Shown here one piece after another: positions 12,238 to 22,581 of a stretch of 64,000 bases of DNA. The notes beneath the pieces are model-generated. The model made no database searches. It was not told the DNA's origin and saw only the letters and a list, made by a program, of their open reading frames with translations. The position numbers were made by a program, and so were the translations under genes. This DNA is from Ilyonectria destructans. Taxonomy: Eukaryota > Ascomycota > Sordariomycetes > Hypocreales > Nectriaceae. The number at the start of each line of letters is the position of its first letter. Within the stretch, counting starts at the first letter, position 1. The DNA lies in NCBI GenBank assembly GCA_020740775.1, contig JAHEWK010000001.1:3534001-3598000 (forward strand), written 5' to 3'.

Positions 12238-14300
12238 ATGGCTGCGTCTTCAGCGCCTCGCGATCATAAGCACGCCCAGGGTGCCGCTTCAGGATATCAA
12301 CTGGTCCACCAGGATGAAGCCCAGATTGATGCCCAGGATGACGGCCGCGTGTCACGTCCTGTTGCCCCTGTGATGCCCCGTGGACCCAGTCGGCCCTATC
12401 GAACTCTCACCATCATCCTCGCAGGGCTGGTTGTCATCCTACTGGGCGCCAATGTCTATCTCACCCTGCCCTGGGCCTTCTCCGGCTCCGGCTCCGGCAC
12501 GGGTTCCTGTCCGTGCTCTCCGCCGGACGTGCCCCAGTATTTCCAGACCTCCCCCCAGCTCTGGGCCGGCGCAACAGCCACTGGCCGACCGGCTTTCATG
12601 GCCCAGACCCGTGTATTCGATCCTACCAACACCTACTTCCCCAATGAGCCTCTGCAGACGGCCATCCCCGTCGAGGGGATGCAAGAGGGCAACCAGAGTA
12701 TCTTCCACAACATGGGTTACCTGTCGCCCTACCACCCGAGCCCTGGCTTTGGTGTTGACGAGTACCCCCTTCCCGAGGATGCCGAGATCATTCAGGTCCA
12801 GATGGTGTCCCGTCACGGTGCACGATACCCGACTCCAAACTCTGAGGTCGCCGAGTTGGGCGAGCTCCTTGCCAATTACTCTGGCAAGATCAAGACCAGT
12901 GGGCCCTTGACTTTCCTCAACGACTGGAAGTATGAACTCGGCCTGGCGATTCTGGTTAACAGAGGACGCGAGGAGCTGTTCCAGTCTGGTGAGTAACTTG
13001 ATCACCACCGAGACGCTGTGACATCTGACTGACCTCAACAGGTATTCTGCATAGTTACATGTATGGGAGCTTATACAACCCTAACACCAAGCTCATTGTT
13101 CGGACTACGGTATGTCACGTTGCGCAGCCAACAATACACTGCATAGACTGACTCTTATGCAGACTCAAGACCGCATGCTAAAGTCGGCCGAGAATTGGAT
13201 GGCTGGCTTCTTCGGCCTCGAATGGTATGTTACTATCTAACCGGATGGGTTGCCCAAGACTAACGCTCACCAGGACAAACAATGCCACTATTGAGGTGAT
13301 TATCGAGGGCCGTGGCTTCAACAACTCCCTTGCCGGATCCCAAAACTGCCCCAATTCCAACGACGGGTCCTACCTGGAGCCTGTCAAAACTTGGGCTGAA
13401 ATCTATCTCAAAGACGGTACGTTTTCTTCCAGGCTCAGATGATGCGCCAATTCTCATACTCCCTTCCAGCAACGGCTCGCTTCCAAAACATGACGGAAGG
13501 GTTTCAGTGGACTCCCATGGACGTCTACGCTGCCCAGGCCATGTGTCCGTATGAAACTGTCGCCTACGGCTTTAGCAAGTTCTGCGATCTCTTCACGTAT
13601 GAGGAATGGCAGCATTTCGGGTACTCGATCGACTTGGCTTTCTCTGCCGGAAGTGGCTTCCACCATCCCACTAGCGTGAGTTTCCCCCAATTTCTTCATG
13701 ATGCAGTACTTTCTGACATGCTCTTCTACTTAATAGAGAGCCGTGGGTATCGGATACCAGCAAGAGGTCATCGCCCGCCTCAGGAACCATACTCTGGGCT
13801 ACTCCGGGTCGCAGATCAACACAACGCTTGACAGCAGCACTGAGACCTTCCCGCTGAACCAGAGCCTCTACTTCGACTTCTCCCACGACACCAACATCGT
13901 CTCTATTCTGACCGCGTTTGGCTTCACTCAGTTTAGAGACGAGCTCCCTGCAGACAGGTATCCCGGTGACCACGAGTTCACTGTAGCCCATGTAACACCC
14001 TTCGGAGCTCGTTTAGATATGGAGGTCATCAAGACGCCCAAGCCACTTTCTGCAAACCGAGAAGGCTACGAGGATGGCGAGGAGACGAAGTACATTCACT
14101 TCATCCTGAATCAGCGAACGCTGCCACTCGGCAAGAGCTTCCCGGAGTGCGGTGCTGACCGCAAAGATGGGTGGTGCGAGTTGGAGACGTTCCTGAAGGT
14201 ACAGGACAAGATGGCTGAACTGGCCAACTTTGACTTCGCCTGCTTTGGGGAGTACGAGAAACTTCCTTATGGCAAGGTGACAGATGGTAGGCCCCTGTGA
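12238..14300 (+). CDS. Membrane-anchored histidine acid phosphatase (phytase-like)
   Basis: Predicted hydrolase of phosphate monoesters, possibly phytate, on the cell surface or in the secretory pathway. Exons 12238-12988, 13042-13109, 13163-13224, 13274-13416, 13470-13675 and 13737-14300 join in frame to 597 residues. The catalytic RHGARYP is at residues 192-198, with nucleophile His193. The matching HD dyad is in FSHDTN, at H460-D461. Instead of a cleavable signal there is a hydrophilic N-terminus of about 55 residues, one hydrophobic helix (about 57-79), then a Gly/Ser linker and a Cys pair. This suggests a type II membrane protein with the enzyme outside. Several N-x-S/T sites support secretion. 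The start is the first ATG, at the head of an uninterrupted frame. It is convergent with the ammonium transporter, 742 bp away. Family is certain; substrate is not. Confidence 0.93.
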
Positions 14301-15042
14301 TTAATTTTGTGATAATTGTGTATGAGGGTCAAGGACTAGGTGAGTAGACATGCGACTGATAGATGGATGGCTTGCATGTTTTGTTGTTTTATTTTGGAAT
14401 ACGCATCTCCCATGGAGATCACTCTTGGATGGTTACCTATTAGAGTCAATTTGTCATTTTCACGTTGAGGTTAAACAATATGGTAGATATTAGATCCCCT
14501 ATCTTGCTTTCGATAGTTGTGCTTCAACCCCAGCCTCTAATCAGGGGTTGTAACAATACTTGAGCGATGGTGGGTGATTCAGTTACTAAGTCTATTGTTG
14601 CTGAGCATGACCCCTTATCGTGTCCTTCACTGTATAAATCTACTCGGTTACTTTTGATCTATCCGAGAATATGGACAGAGCTGTATTACTTGCGAATATA
14701 CCATGGTAGGATATGACTGCCATTCTCCTTGTTCGCAGATTCAGTCAAGGTTGTTCAACACTTCATCACAGCAAGTAGGAATTGGGTTTGAGAAGATATG
14801 GACAATCTGATTCCACAACTATTTAAAGTACCAGACTGCAGAAATGTTATATGTGCGTCCTAAATTTGACTTGCATGTTGCTTTTTCAAAGCCGGATACA
14901 TCTACCATGCGGGTATTACAATTGTACATGCGGAAAGATTCTCAACCAAAGACGCCTGTGCCGGCTTGCCCCAACGACCGATTTCAAAAACAAAGGAAAC
15001 ATCGACTCTATCCAACACTGCAACTTGACTCAGCGCAGACAC
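14301..15042. other. Convergent 3' intergenic region
   Basis: An AT-richer stretch between the tail-to-tail phosphatase and ammonium transporter genes, presumably holding both 3' UTRs. I see no gene in it. Confidence 0.6.
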
Positions 15043-16737
15043 CTAATCGCGCTTCTCGCTCGTGCTTCCGTCACGCTCAGGCATCTTCTCGACGGAAGGC
15101 GCCTTGGTGATGCCGGCCTCGTCAGAGAAGCTAGGGGTCTGCATCATGGACTGGTGCTCGTGGATACCGTGGGTGGGCTCGAGGACATCACCATCCTCAG
15201 CGGGCTCCTCGCGGTGGGGGCTCCAGGCCAGGAAGTCACGGCGGACCTCGACGTAGTCGTAAGAGAACTCGCCGTGCTGGTCATCGTCCATACCGAGGAG
15301 CTCGGCTTCCTCAGAGGCACGGAGCTTCAGGCCAGGAACCAAATCGATGAGCTTGGCGATGATGGCGGACATGACGAAAGCGTAGGCGGAGGCAGCGACG
15401 ATGGCAGCGATCTGCCATCCGAGGAGAACGTAGTTGCCGTCGAGGAAACCACCGGTGAGGCCGGAGTTGACGCCGTCGAGGCCAATAACCTTGCCGGTGG
15501 CGAAGAAGGCGTTGAAGATGAGACCGACCATGCCGCCGACACCGTGCTCAGCGAACACATCGAGGGAGTCGTCGATGCGGAGGAAGAACTTGACTAGGGG
15601 AAAGTTAGTGCCGGGTTCAAGAAAGTGTGCTCGAGATGATCAACTTACCCTTGGTGGCAAAATTGCAGGCGACACCGGCAACGACACCGAGAATGATGGA
15701 TGCCCAGGGGTCGATGAAACCGGAGGCGGGAGTAGCAGCAACGAGACCGGAGATGGTACCAGAGCACCAGCCGACCATGGACCACTTGCGGGCCAGGCGG
15801 AAATCGAGGAGGCACCAAGTCATGGCGGCGAACATGGCAGTGAGGCAAGAGTTCCAGCAGGCCATGGCAGCGCGGAGGTTGGCACCGAAGGCAGAGCCGC
15901 CGTTGAATCCGAGCCATCCAAACCAGAGGAGGATGGTGCCGAGGGTGATGAGAGAGATGTTGTGAGGGCGGAAGTTCATCATCATCTTCTCGTTACGTCG
16001 GCCGAGGACCCAGGAGTAGGCGAAAGCAGACAAGCCGGAACCGATCTCGACGGGGACACCACCGGCGTAGTCGAGGACACCGTTCTTGAAGGCCCAGCCG
16101 TTGGCGTTCCAAACCCAATATGCGAGAGGGCAGTAGACGAGGGTAGCCCAGAAGAAGACGAAGACCATGCTGGGGATGACGCGGCCGCGCTCAGCAACGG
16201 CGCCGACGGTAAGAGCACCGGTGACGGCGCAGAACATCATCTGGTAGAAGGAGTAGAGGAGGGCGGGGACCAGCGGGGAGCCGACGGAGGGGGCGCCCAA
16301 GACCTTCTGGAGACCGAAGTGGTGCATGTCGCCGATGAAGGCGTTTCCGGATGTCTGGCTGAAGGCGAGAGAGTAGCCCCAGAAATACCACTGGAAGACG
16401 ATGACGCTGAAGGACATCATGACGACCCAGAGCATGGAGAGGGCCGACTTTCTTCGAGCGAGGCCGGAGTAGAGGAAGGCGATACCGGGGACCATGATGA
16501 GGACGAGACAGGAGCTGACCAGGATGAAGGCCTGGTCACCGGATTGGTACCATTGGTTGAGGTTGGTGGTTGCTGAAAGTGAGGCATACGAGTTAGTACA
16601 CGATGTCCCCGTTCATTTCTTGGCGGTGTTTTTCACGATTTACATCATGGGATGTAGACTGCGGACATACTGGGATCACCGCCGACCTCGTCGGTCCCGT
16701 TAAAGACGGACGGGGCGCCGACTGTGCTGTAAGACAT
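15043..16737 (-). CDS. Ammonium transporter (Amt/Mep family)
   Basis: Predicted plasma-membrane ammonium importer. Three exons, 16737-16671, 16572-15649 and 15593-15043, join in frame to 513 residues with eleven or so hydrophobic segments. Family signatures include MVPGIAFLYSGLARRKSALS, the GGVPVEIGSG segment, FGWLGFNGGSAFGANLR and AEHGVGGMVG. In bacterial AmtB and in Mep2-type proteins the first pore residue of the twin-His pair is His; here it is Glu (about residue 198, in VEI), as in Mep1/Mep3-type proteins. The second His is kept in AEHGVGG. The C-terminal tail is long (about 110 residues), acidic and cytosolic, a usual site of regulation. Several GATA motifs lie about 525-760 bp upstream, consistent with nitrogen control. 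The first intron follows a short N-terminal exon. Confidence 0.95.
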
Positions 16738-17057
16738 GGTGGGCGTCGGTAGACTGGGTGTATTTCTCGGTTCGGTTGTAATGGGACGGGAGGGACGTCA
16801 CGGTTCGTCGAGGCGCGAGGTGGCTCTCGATGGTGTACTCTTGTTGGATGCCGGGGACGACAGCAAGCAATGGATTGTATCCTCGAGGTATGAAGCAGTA
16901 GCAATGAGGAGGATGAAAGAAGTAGAGTCACACAGAGCGAGTCAGGGAGTGAAAAGGCGACGATGGTACAGGTGGAACAGGATGGAGACTGTCCGAGTCA
17001 AGACTCAAGGGCGGGGATGGATCTGGAGATGGATGCGGAAGAAGCGAGAACGGGGAC

Positions 17058-17072
17058 ACTCTATATATCAGA
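17058..17072 (-). promoter_or_regulatory. TATA-like element upstream of the ammonium transporter
   Basis: The minus strand reads TGATATATAGAG, about 325 bp upstream of the transporter ATG at 16737. The position fits a core promoter with a fairly long leader, but function is inferred from sequence alone. Confidence 0.3.
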
Positions 17073-17261
17073 GGAGGAGGGAACCGGAGAAGGCGACGGA
17101 GACGGAGACGAGCGAGAAGCGAGCGAGAGAGGAGCCCGGTCATGGTCCGAAGCTGTGGAGGTTGTGGACGCTATGGGACGCTGTGGACGATGTGGACAAG
17201 CAAGCCAAAGCCACGCGTGGGCAAGGGCGGGTTGCAGATCCCTGGGCATTGTTCGGTCGAA

Positions 17262-17498
17262 GATAGAGAGGGCGAGCCAGCGCCAATCCGCAGTGGGCGA
17301 GTACCCCAGGCGAGAGAAAAATAGGTGAGGTAGATAATCAGAGATTGTGTCGTGTACGTACATTGGAGCGATACCCGACTGTGTGTGTGGTGTGTGTGGT
17401 GCGTGTGCCTGTGAGTGGGAGAAACCACACATAACGAGATGGACACATAGTTTAAGGTACGTACCTCCTGCGCTGGGGCGAATGGGCGATAGAGATAG
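17262..17498. promoter_or_regulatory. Cluster of GATA motifs, possible AreA/NIT2 sites
   Basis: Four GATAA/GATAG motifs lie at 17262, 17333, 17488 and 17494, upstream of the ammonium transporter. Nitrogen-metabolite control by GATA factors of the AreA/NIT2 type is well established for fungal ammonium transporters, and the 17488/17494 pair is closely spaced. The motif is short, so chance occurrence is possible. Confidence 0.35.
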
Positions 17499-17922
17499 CG
17501 CCGCCCCTCCCCCCCTGTCGCGCGGCCAGGTACCGGGCTGATTCCCGTGCGATGTGCGTCGATACAGCACGAAGTAGGCCGCTTTGGGCGGAGGATTGAT
17601 TGCTACGCCCACCCTCAATTTTGTCATTTTGTCATTTCGTCACTTTGTCTCCAGAGGAAGCATCAATCCCGATCGGCTTGGCTTTTTTCTGTCTCTTACC
17701 CTCCGTCCCTGTCCCGCGAATCCTGTCCCTTGTTGGGCCCGGATCGATGGACCCCCCCGGCCGGGGTCCCTCTTGTCGGTTCCCCCAGAAGAACGCAAGT
17801 CGACGACGAAACCCTGGGCTGAAACTCGGGCATGCCCGCGATTGTTACTTTTGGTTTGCGAAATTCTTTGCAAATTTCATCTCTCATCTCTGTCCTCTCA
17901 GCCAGACGAGGCACAGCACCGC

Positions 17923-17953
17923 CGTATCACGGTATCACGGTATCATGGTATCA
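17923..17953. repeat. GTATCACG short tandem repeat
   Basis: Four imperfect copies of an 8-bp unit, GTATCACG, ending in GTATCATG and GTATCAAG, in non-coding DNA. Confidence 0.75.
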
Positions 17954-20900
17954 AGCAGCCTCATCCCAGAAGCATGACATGAATATGTCGGTGCTTTTTC
18001 CTGTCGTCCTGATAAGGACCGCTTTGCAGAATGCATTACAGGCGCCGTCTTCAGCTCCCGCAAGCTGCAAGCTGCAAAGCTGCAAGCCACAATCCCAAAA
18101 CCCCAAGCAACCGTGGCGTGCCCAACACGGACAGTCTTCCCTGTGCCCTTCCGCGATTGCACACGCCACCGGCCGGAAAAGAATATGAAAAGAAAGCAAA
18201 GAAAAATGTGATGCCTACAGTCATCGTTGCTAGGTTGTCCAACTGTCCCTCCACCCCCAGTCATCGTCCCCGTTCCCCCATCTGCATGCATTGCCGGAAA
18301 CGGGGGCGTGTGAGAGGGCCTGCATGTGCGTGCATGCGGGTGGGCATGGGGAACGGATTCAAGCAAGGGCGGGTCCTGTCCTCCGGGGGCGCCGTTGACG
18401 TGTGATATCGCGTCCCACCCCGTCCTCAATGGCCCTCCGAGTCCCTGCTTCTACCTCTTCTAAGCCCCTTGGTTGGCTCCCTCGGGCGTGGGGTGTCCCC
18501 CAAGGCTTGCAAGGTTGCGAGGTGTATGCAAGAGAGGTAGAGCGAGGGAGAGAAGGAAAAAAAAAAGATGGGGAAGCCGATGATGGATTGAAACACCACA
18601 CACACTCACACACACAAAAGCAATAGATGAGATAAAGCTGCTGATGCTGATAGGGAACCGAGATTTGGGAGAGCCGACCCAGCAATCATCGGAATTGCCT
18701 TGTCTTGTAATTGTCTTGGCAGCGTGCTGGCTCAGCTGCAAGACGTCCACCGTACTGGGCCTGGGCCATCGTCGTGGTCTGATGATATGTTTGTGGCTTC
18801 TTCCTGATGGGGGATACCGTGTCGAGCTGATCATGATGGTTGTCCCGGTATCTATCAGGGCTTGAGCTAGAGGCATAGCCTAAACGAGGACACCGACAAC
18901 GCGAGGCGCAGAGATGATGTCGACGGTAGACGGAGACGGACACATACGACATCCAACGCTGGACGCCAGACGGAACCGTAGACGGACGGAACCCAACTGC
19001 CATTACACATTGTCCGCTGTAAAAGCCAACCCTCGCCGCCGCAGACCGGCATGGCCCTCGTCATAGCCCATTGTCCGCCGTCCCTCCACCTTGGTTTCAC
19101 TGCTTGGCCATCCATCTCCGGGGCCTGAACCATCAGCTCCAGCCCCCGCCCAGTCTTCGCTCTAGCTTCAGCGGGCAGCCCCAGCTACTGCAGGCAAGGC
19201 TCTTTGTTTCCCCTTATACCCGGGGGGCCACTGTCCGGATGTCCCCGAGGTCAGTGATGAGTGAGCGAGGGAGCTCGCGTGGTGTGGCTCGTTCCGCACT
19301 CAGATCACCTTTTTTTTCTTCTTCTCACTCCGCCGCTGCATGTGTGCGAGTGTTGCTAATGGAGGCATGTATCTTGTATTTTGTGGAGAAGTGAGATAGA
19401 GACTGGAGGTGGGTGGGCGTGTTGCATGGTCTCGGCGATGAGGCGCGACGTGATGTAATGCCTAATCAGCCGTGGTGTCCATCCCCCGCAACCCCAAAGA
19501 TTCGGGGGGGAAGACAAGATACTTTGGGGGCTTCAGCATGATGGGCTCTGTAGGAGGTATCTTGAATTGTCCCTCCCTCCGGGCCCATCAATCCAGCCGC
19601 AGTGACAACAAACCTCACTTACACATGCTAGCACATGCACAGGGCTCGCACATCCGCAGATGGCGCATCAACTCTATTATCTCCTGCCTCTTACACGTCG
19701 CCGTTTGTTGCTTCCTTGAGGACGCACAACGATCCAGCGCGTCAGGGAAAGTACCTTGCACGTGTTGAGGTGCGCGGTGAGGCGGTGGGTGGTAATCTAT
19801 GGTTCGTAGCTTCCGCGCCAGATGCAGATGGACCATGTACGTAGTAAGGCAGGAGAAAAAAAGGTTAAACATCCAATTGCTTTACTTCATCACTTTCAAG
19901 ATAAGGAATTCGAGATCTGGCGGCTGTGATTGGTCAATCCTGGCGAAACACAACCAAATCACACACAGCTTGGTTCTTGGCGTGGATATCTGCACGCCAC
20001 TTGGCGCACTGGCCATGGATGACCCGCCACACGCCACACGCCACCCAGTCCACCTTTCCGCTCTGGGGCTCGGCTCACCCTTGATCCTCGCTCTGGCTCG
20101 TCACTCTCTCCGTCGAGATCTCGGACTGCTTGCGTACGTATGTAGCACGTTCTCCGTTCTCCGTACATCCAGTCTATCCTGATCCTGTACTACATGGCAC
20201 GTACCATGTAACGCCCTATTCTCCACTTTCCTGCTTGCTGCTTGCTGCGTGCTCAGAGCTCCAGCTACAGCCCGGTTCAGCTCGCCGTCTCGCACTTTCG
20301 TGCCACCCCCTCTCACACGCGCACTTGCACTTACAAACTCGCAACCACCACGGCCAAGCCGCTTGCTCTCACGCGACTCAACTGTAGATAAGGACCCCGA
20401 AGAAGCTCATCGAGACTCGGGACGGTCCCAATTTCTAAAATAAAGCCCCTGCTTGTTTACACCCCGGGCCTTCTCCCCGTTCCGCTCCCCCCTCCATTTC
20501 CTTCCCACCACCCCCAGCACGCTTGTCCCCTTGCCTTGGCCTTGTGGGGGAGCGAGGCGGAGCTGGTCCATTCGGTGACACAAAAGGTGAGTAAATCATT
20601 ATTTTTGCCAATTGCTAACACCCGTCGGCTCGCTGACCATCCACCGTTGCCCAGTAGATAAACTCGGAATCCGACTGCGTCCCCCCCTGATGATGGGCCA
20701 ATCGCCGCTCGTCCTTTGACTTGAATGTCTTTGCCAATGCACATCTTTTTTCTTTCTTATCCTGCTCAGTCCAACGCCCATCCACCACCCCATCGAGGCA
20801 CATCTCTTGGCTCGATGCGTGGGCCTGGCCAGCCTGGCGGGCCCTTGCGCTGCCCTGCACACATTGCATGCACCACACCTCACGCCTCACAACTCTACCC

Positions 20901-22581
20901 GTTGATTCCAACAGTGGCTCAATTGGGTTTGCATTTGGATTTGGATTTGGGTTTCTCGAGCTGGCGCTTTGAGCAAGATGGTCTCAGTCTCGTCTCGTGG
21001 CTCGTGGCGTGGCCTATCGCGTGGCATCTTTCGAGCCGATGGCACCTCTCGCATCATCAAATACAACCCACCCACGTCCCACCGCCACCCCGGATTGCCT
21101 TCGCCTAATAAAAAAAGGTCTTGATCACGGCCATCATCCATGGCCAATACCAAGCACCTGCCACCTACCCGACCATCATCCCGCTTCCTCTCCAGGTCAG
21201 GGAAGAATCAGACAATGAATGACGCCCTGCTCACCATCTCGAGACTGTCCCGTTCTCTATTGACCGAGGTCAGCCCCCAACCGGGCTGCTTTTCTTATCA
21301 ACGCCATCCGCCACCATGCCTCGCTACATCGCTTGCAGCTTCCCGAGACCCAACCACACACTGCCCCCGAGGTTAAGATCTTACCCAGCTATCCGATGTC
21401 AATCCGAATCCCCCCTGCCCCCTCCCATTTTTCTTCTCCTACCTCCGTACATCGTATATCCGAATACCTTCCTTCTACCGACCTCCGTAGTCCGGGCCAA
21501 GCATCGAAGCCACTTGAGCCTCCCTTCCCGTGGCGCCGGTCGATGCCAAGTTCCATACGTCAAGGTTTTCCACCTTATCTGCGCCCCCATCCAGCCAATC
21601 ACGCGCCGTCCCACGCAGGCCAACACAAATTCCAACTCGTCATGCTGGGTGGTGCCCCGTAATGCCTATTACTCATCCCACTCCCCCCCGGTCACGCTTT
21701 TCTAGAAGCCCTTCTCGTTCGAGCCGTTCCCCCCAACGCGGCCCAACCAAGCAATCGCCTTCCCCCCCCCCTTTCCCTCCCCGGACTCAGTGGGCCCTTT
21801 GCTGGGTCCCGCCGACCCGGGACCCCGAGATACGGATCCACAATCGAATACCTAATTCATACTTGTCACCACTCCCGAGTGCCCCGATCCCCCCCGTGCC
21901 CGATCTCCGGCCCCCGTCGACACCGTTTTCATTCGAAATCGGCTCCGCTGCAGCTCCTTACAGAACCTCATATCGGAAACAGCAATCTTGCCTTGAACAT
22001 TACCCATTATTCACTATCCACTGTTCCCTTTACCGAGTGCAGAATCCCCAATATCCGTTACCGATCCTTACCCCGCGCATTTGCTCGTGGGGCATCGTGA
22101 CGGCATTGCACCGTGTCCACCTTCTCTATCCTCTACAGTAGTAACACCCGCTACCAAGGATCTGCCTACCACCATGGTAAGGATCCACTGCCACCTTAGA
22201 TACCATCCGGTACCGGCCGTCTGCATTGCTGTTCCTACAAATACCAACGTTCCCATGACCATCTCGAAACAGTAACAGTCATAGATCAGCCCTCTTATCA
22301 AGATCGACTCTTGTTAATGCCAATATGTATGTGGCTAATGCCTTGCGTTGAAACTAAGAATGCGAATGCAAAACCGGACCACTCCAGCCAGGGAAATCAA
22401 CCATGCGACCCTAAACTCCGCCAGTGCAACCGCTGCGTCGGTACAGTGCCAAAGACAGCGGGTATCAATGGACTAAAACCAATTCAACCGCCAAACATGA
22501 ACACGCTCTCGACACAGAACCAAAACAACCTCAAGAATGCCAAGAACCATTTCACCACCAAACGCCTCGTCCATCAAACCC

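Larger units (their letters stand above)
16738..22581. other. 5.8-kb gene-poor region
   Basis: No protein-like frame with intron structure was found between the transporter start and the 3' end of the CRT10-like gene. ORFs such as 17061-17627 (-) and 21530-22141 (+) are low-complexity Pro/Ser/Arg/His translations. The left kilobase should contain the transporter promoter. Several small repeats occur, at about 17372-17412 (GT-rich), 17923-17953, 18061-18087 and 20930-20954. From 20400 to 22150 the plus strand is C-rich, a texture that near other genes here marks promoters, but no gene follows on that strand. Confidence 0.45.

Noticed and set aside
15434..16576. 380-codon plus-strand ORF, rich in Gly, Glu and Asp
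   Set aside because: It lies antisense to the ammonium transporter exons, whose membrane-protein translation, introns and family motifs are clear. It is a shadow of strong codon bias.
21530..22141. 203-codon plus-strand ORF with Ser-Arg-Ser stretches
   Set aside because: The SR-like patch is short and flanked by Pro-rich translation of C-rich DNA; no RNA-binding domain or exon structure.
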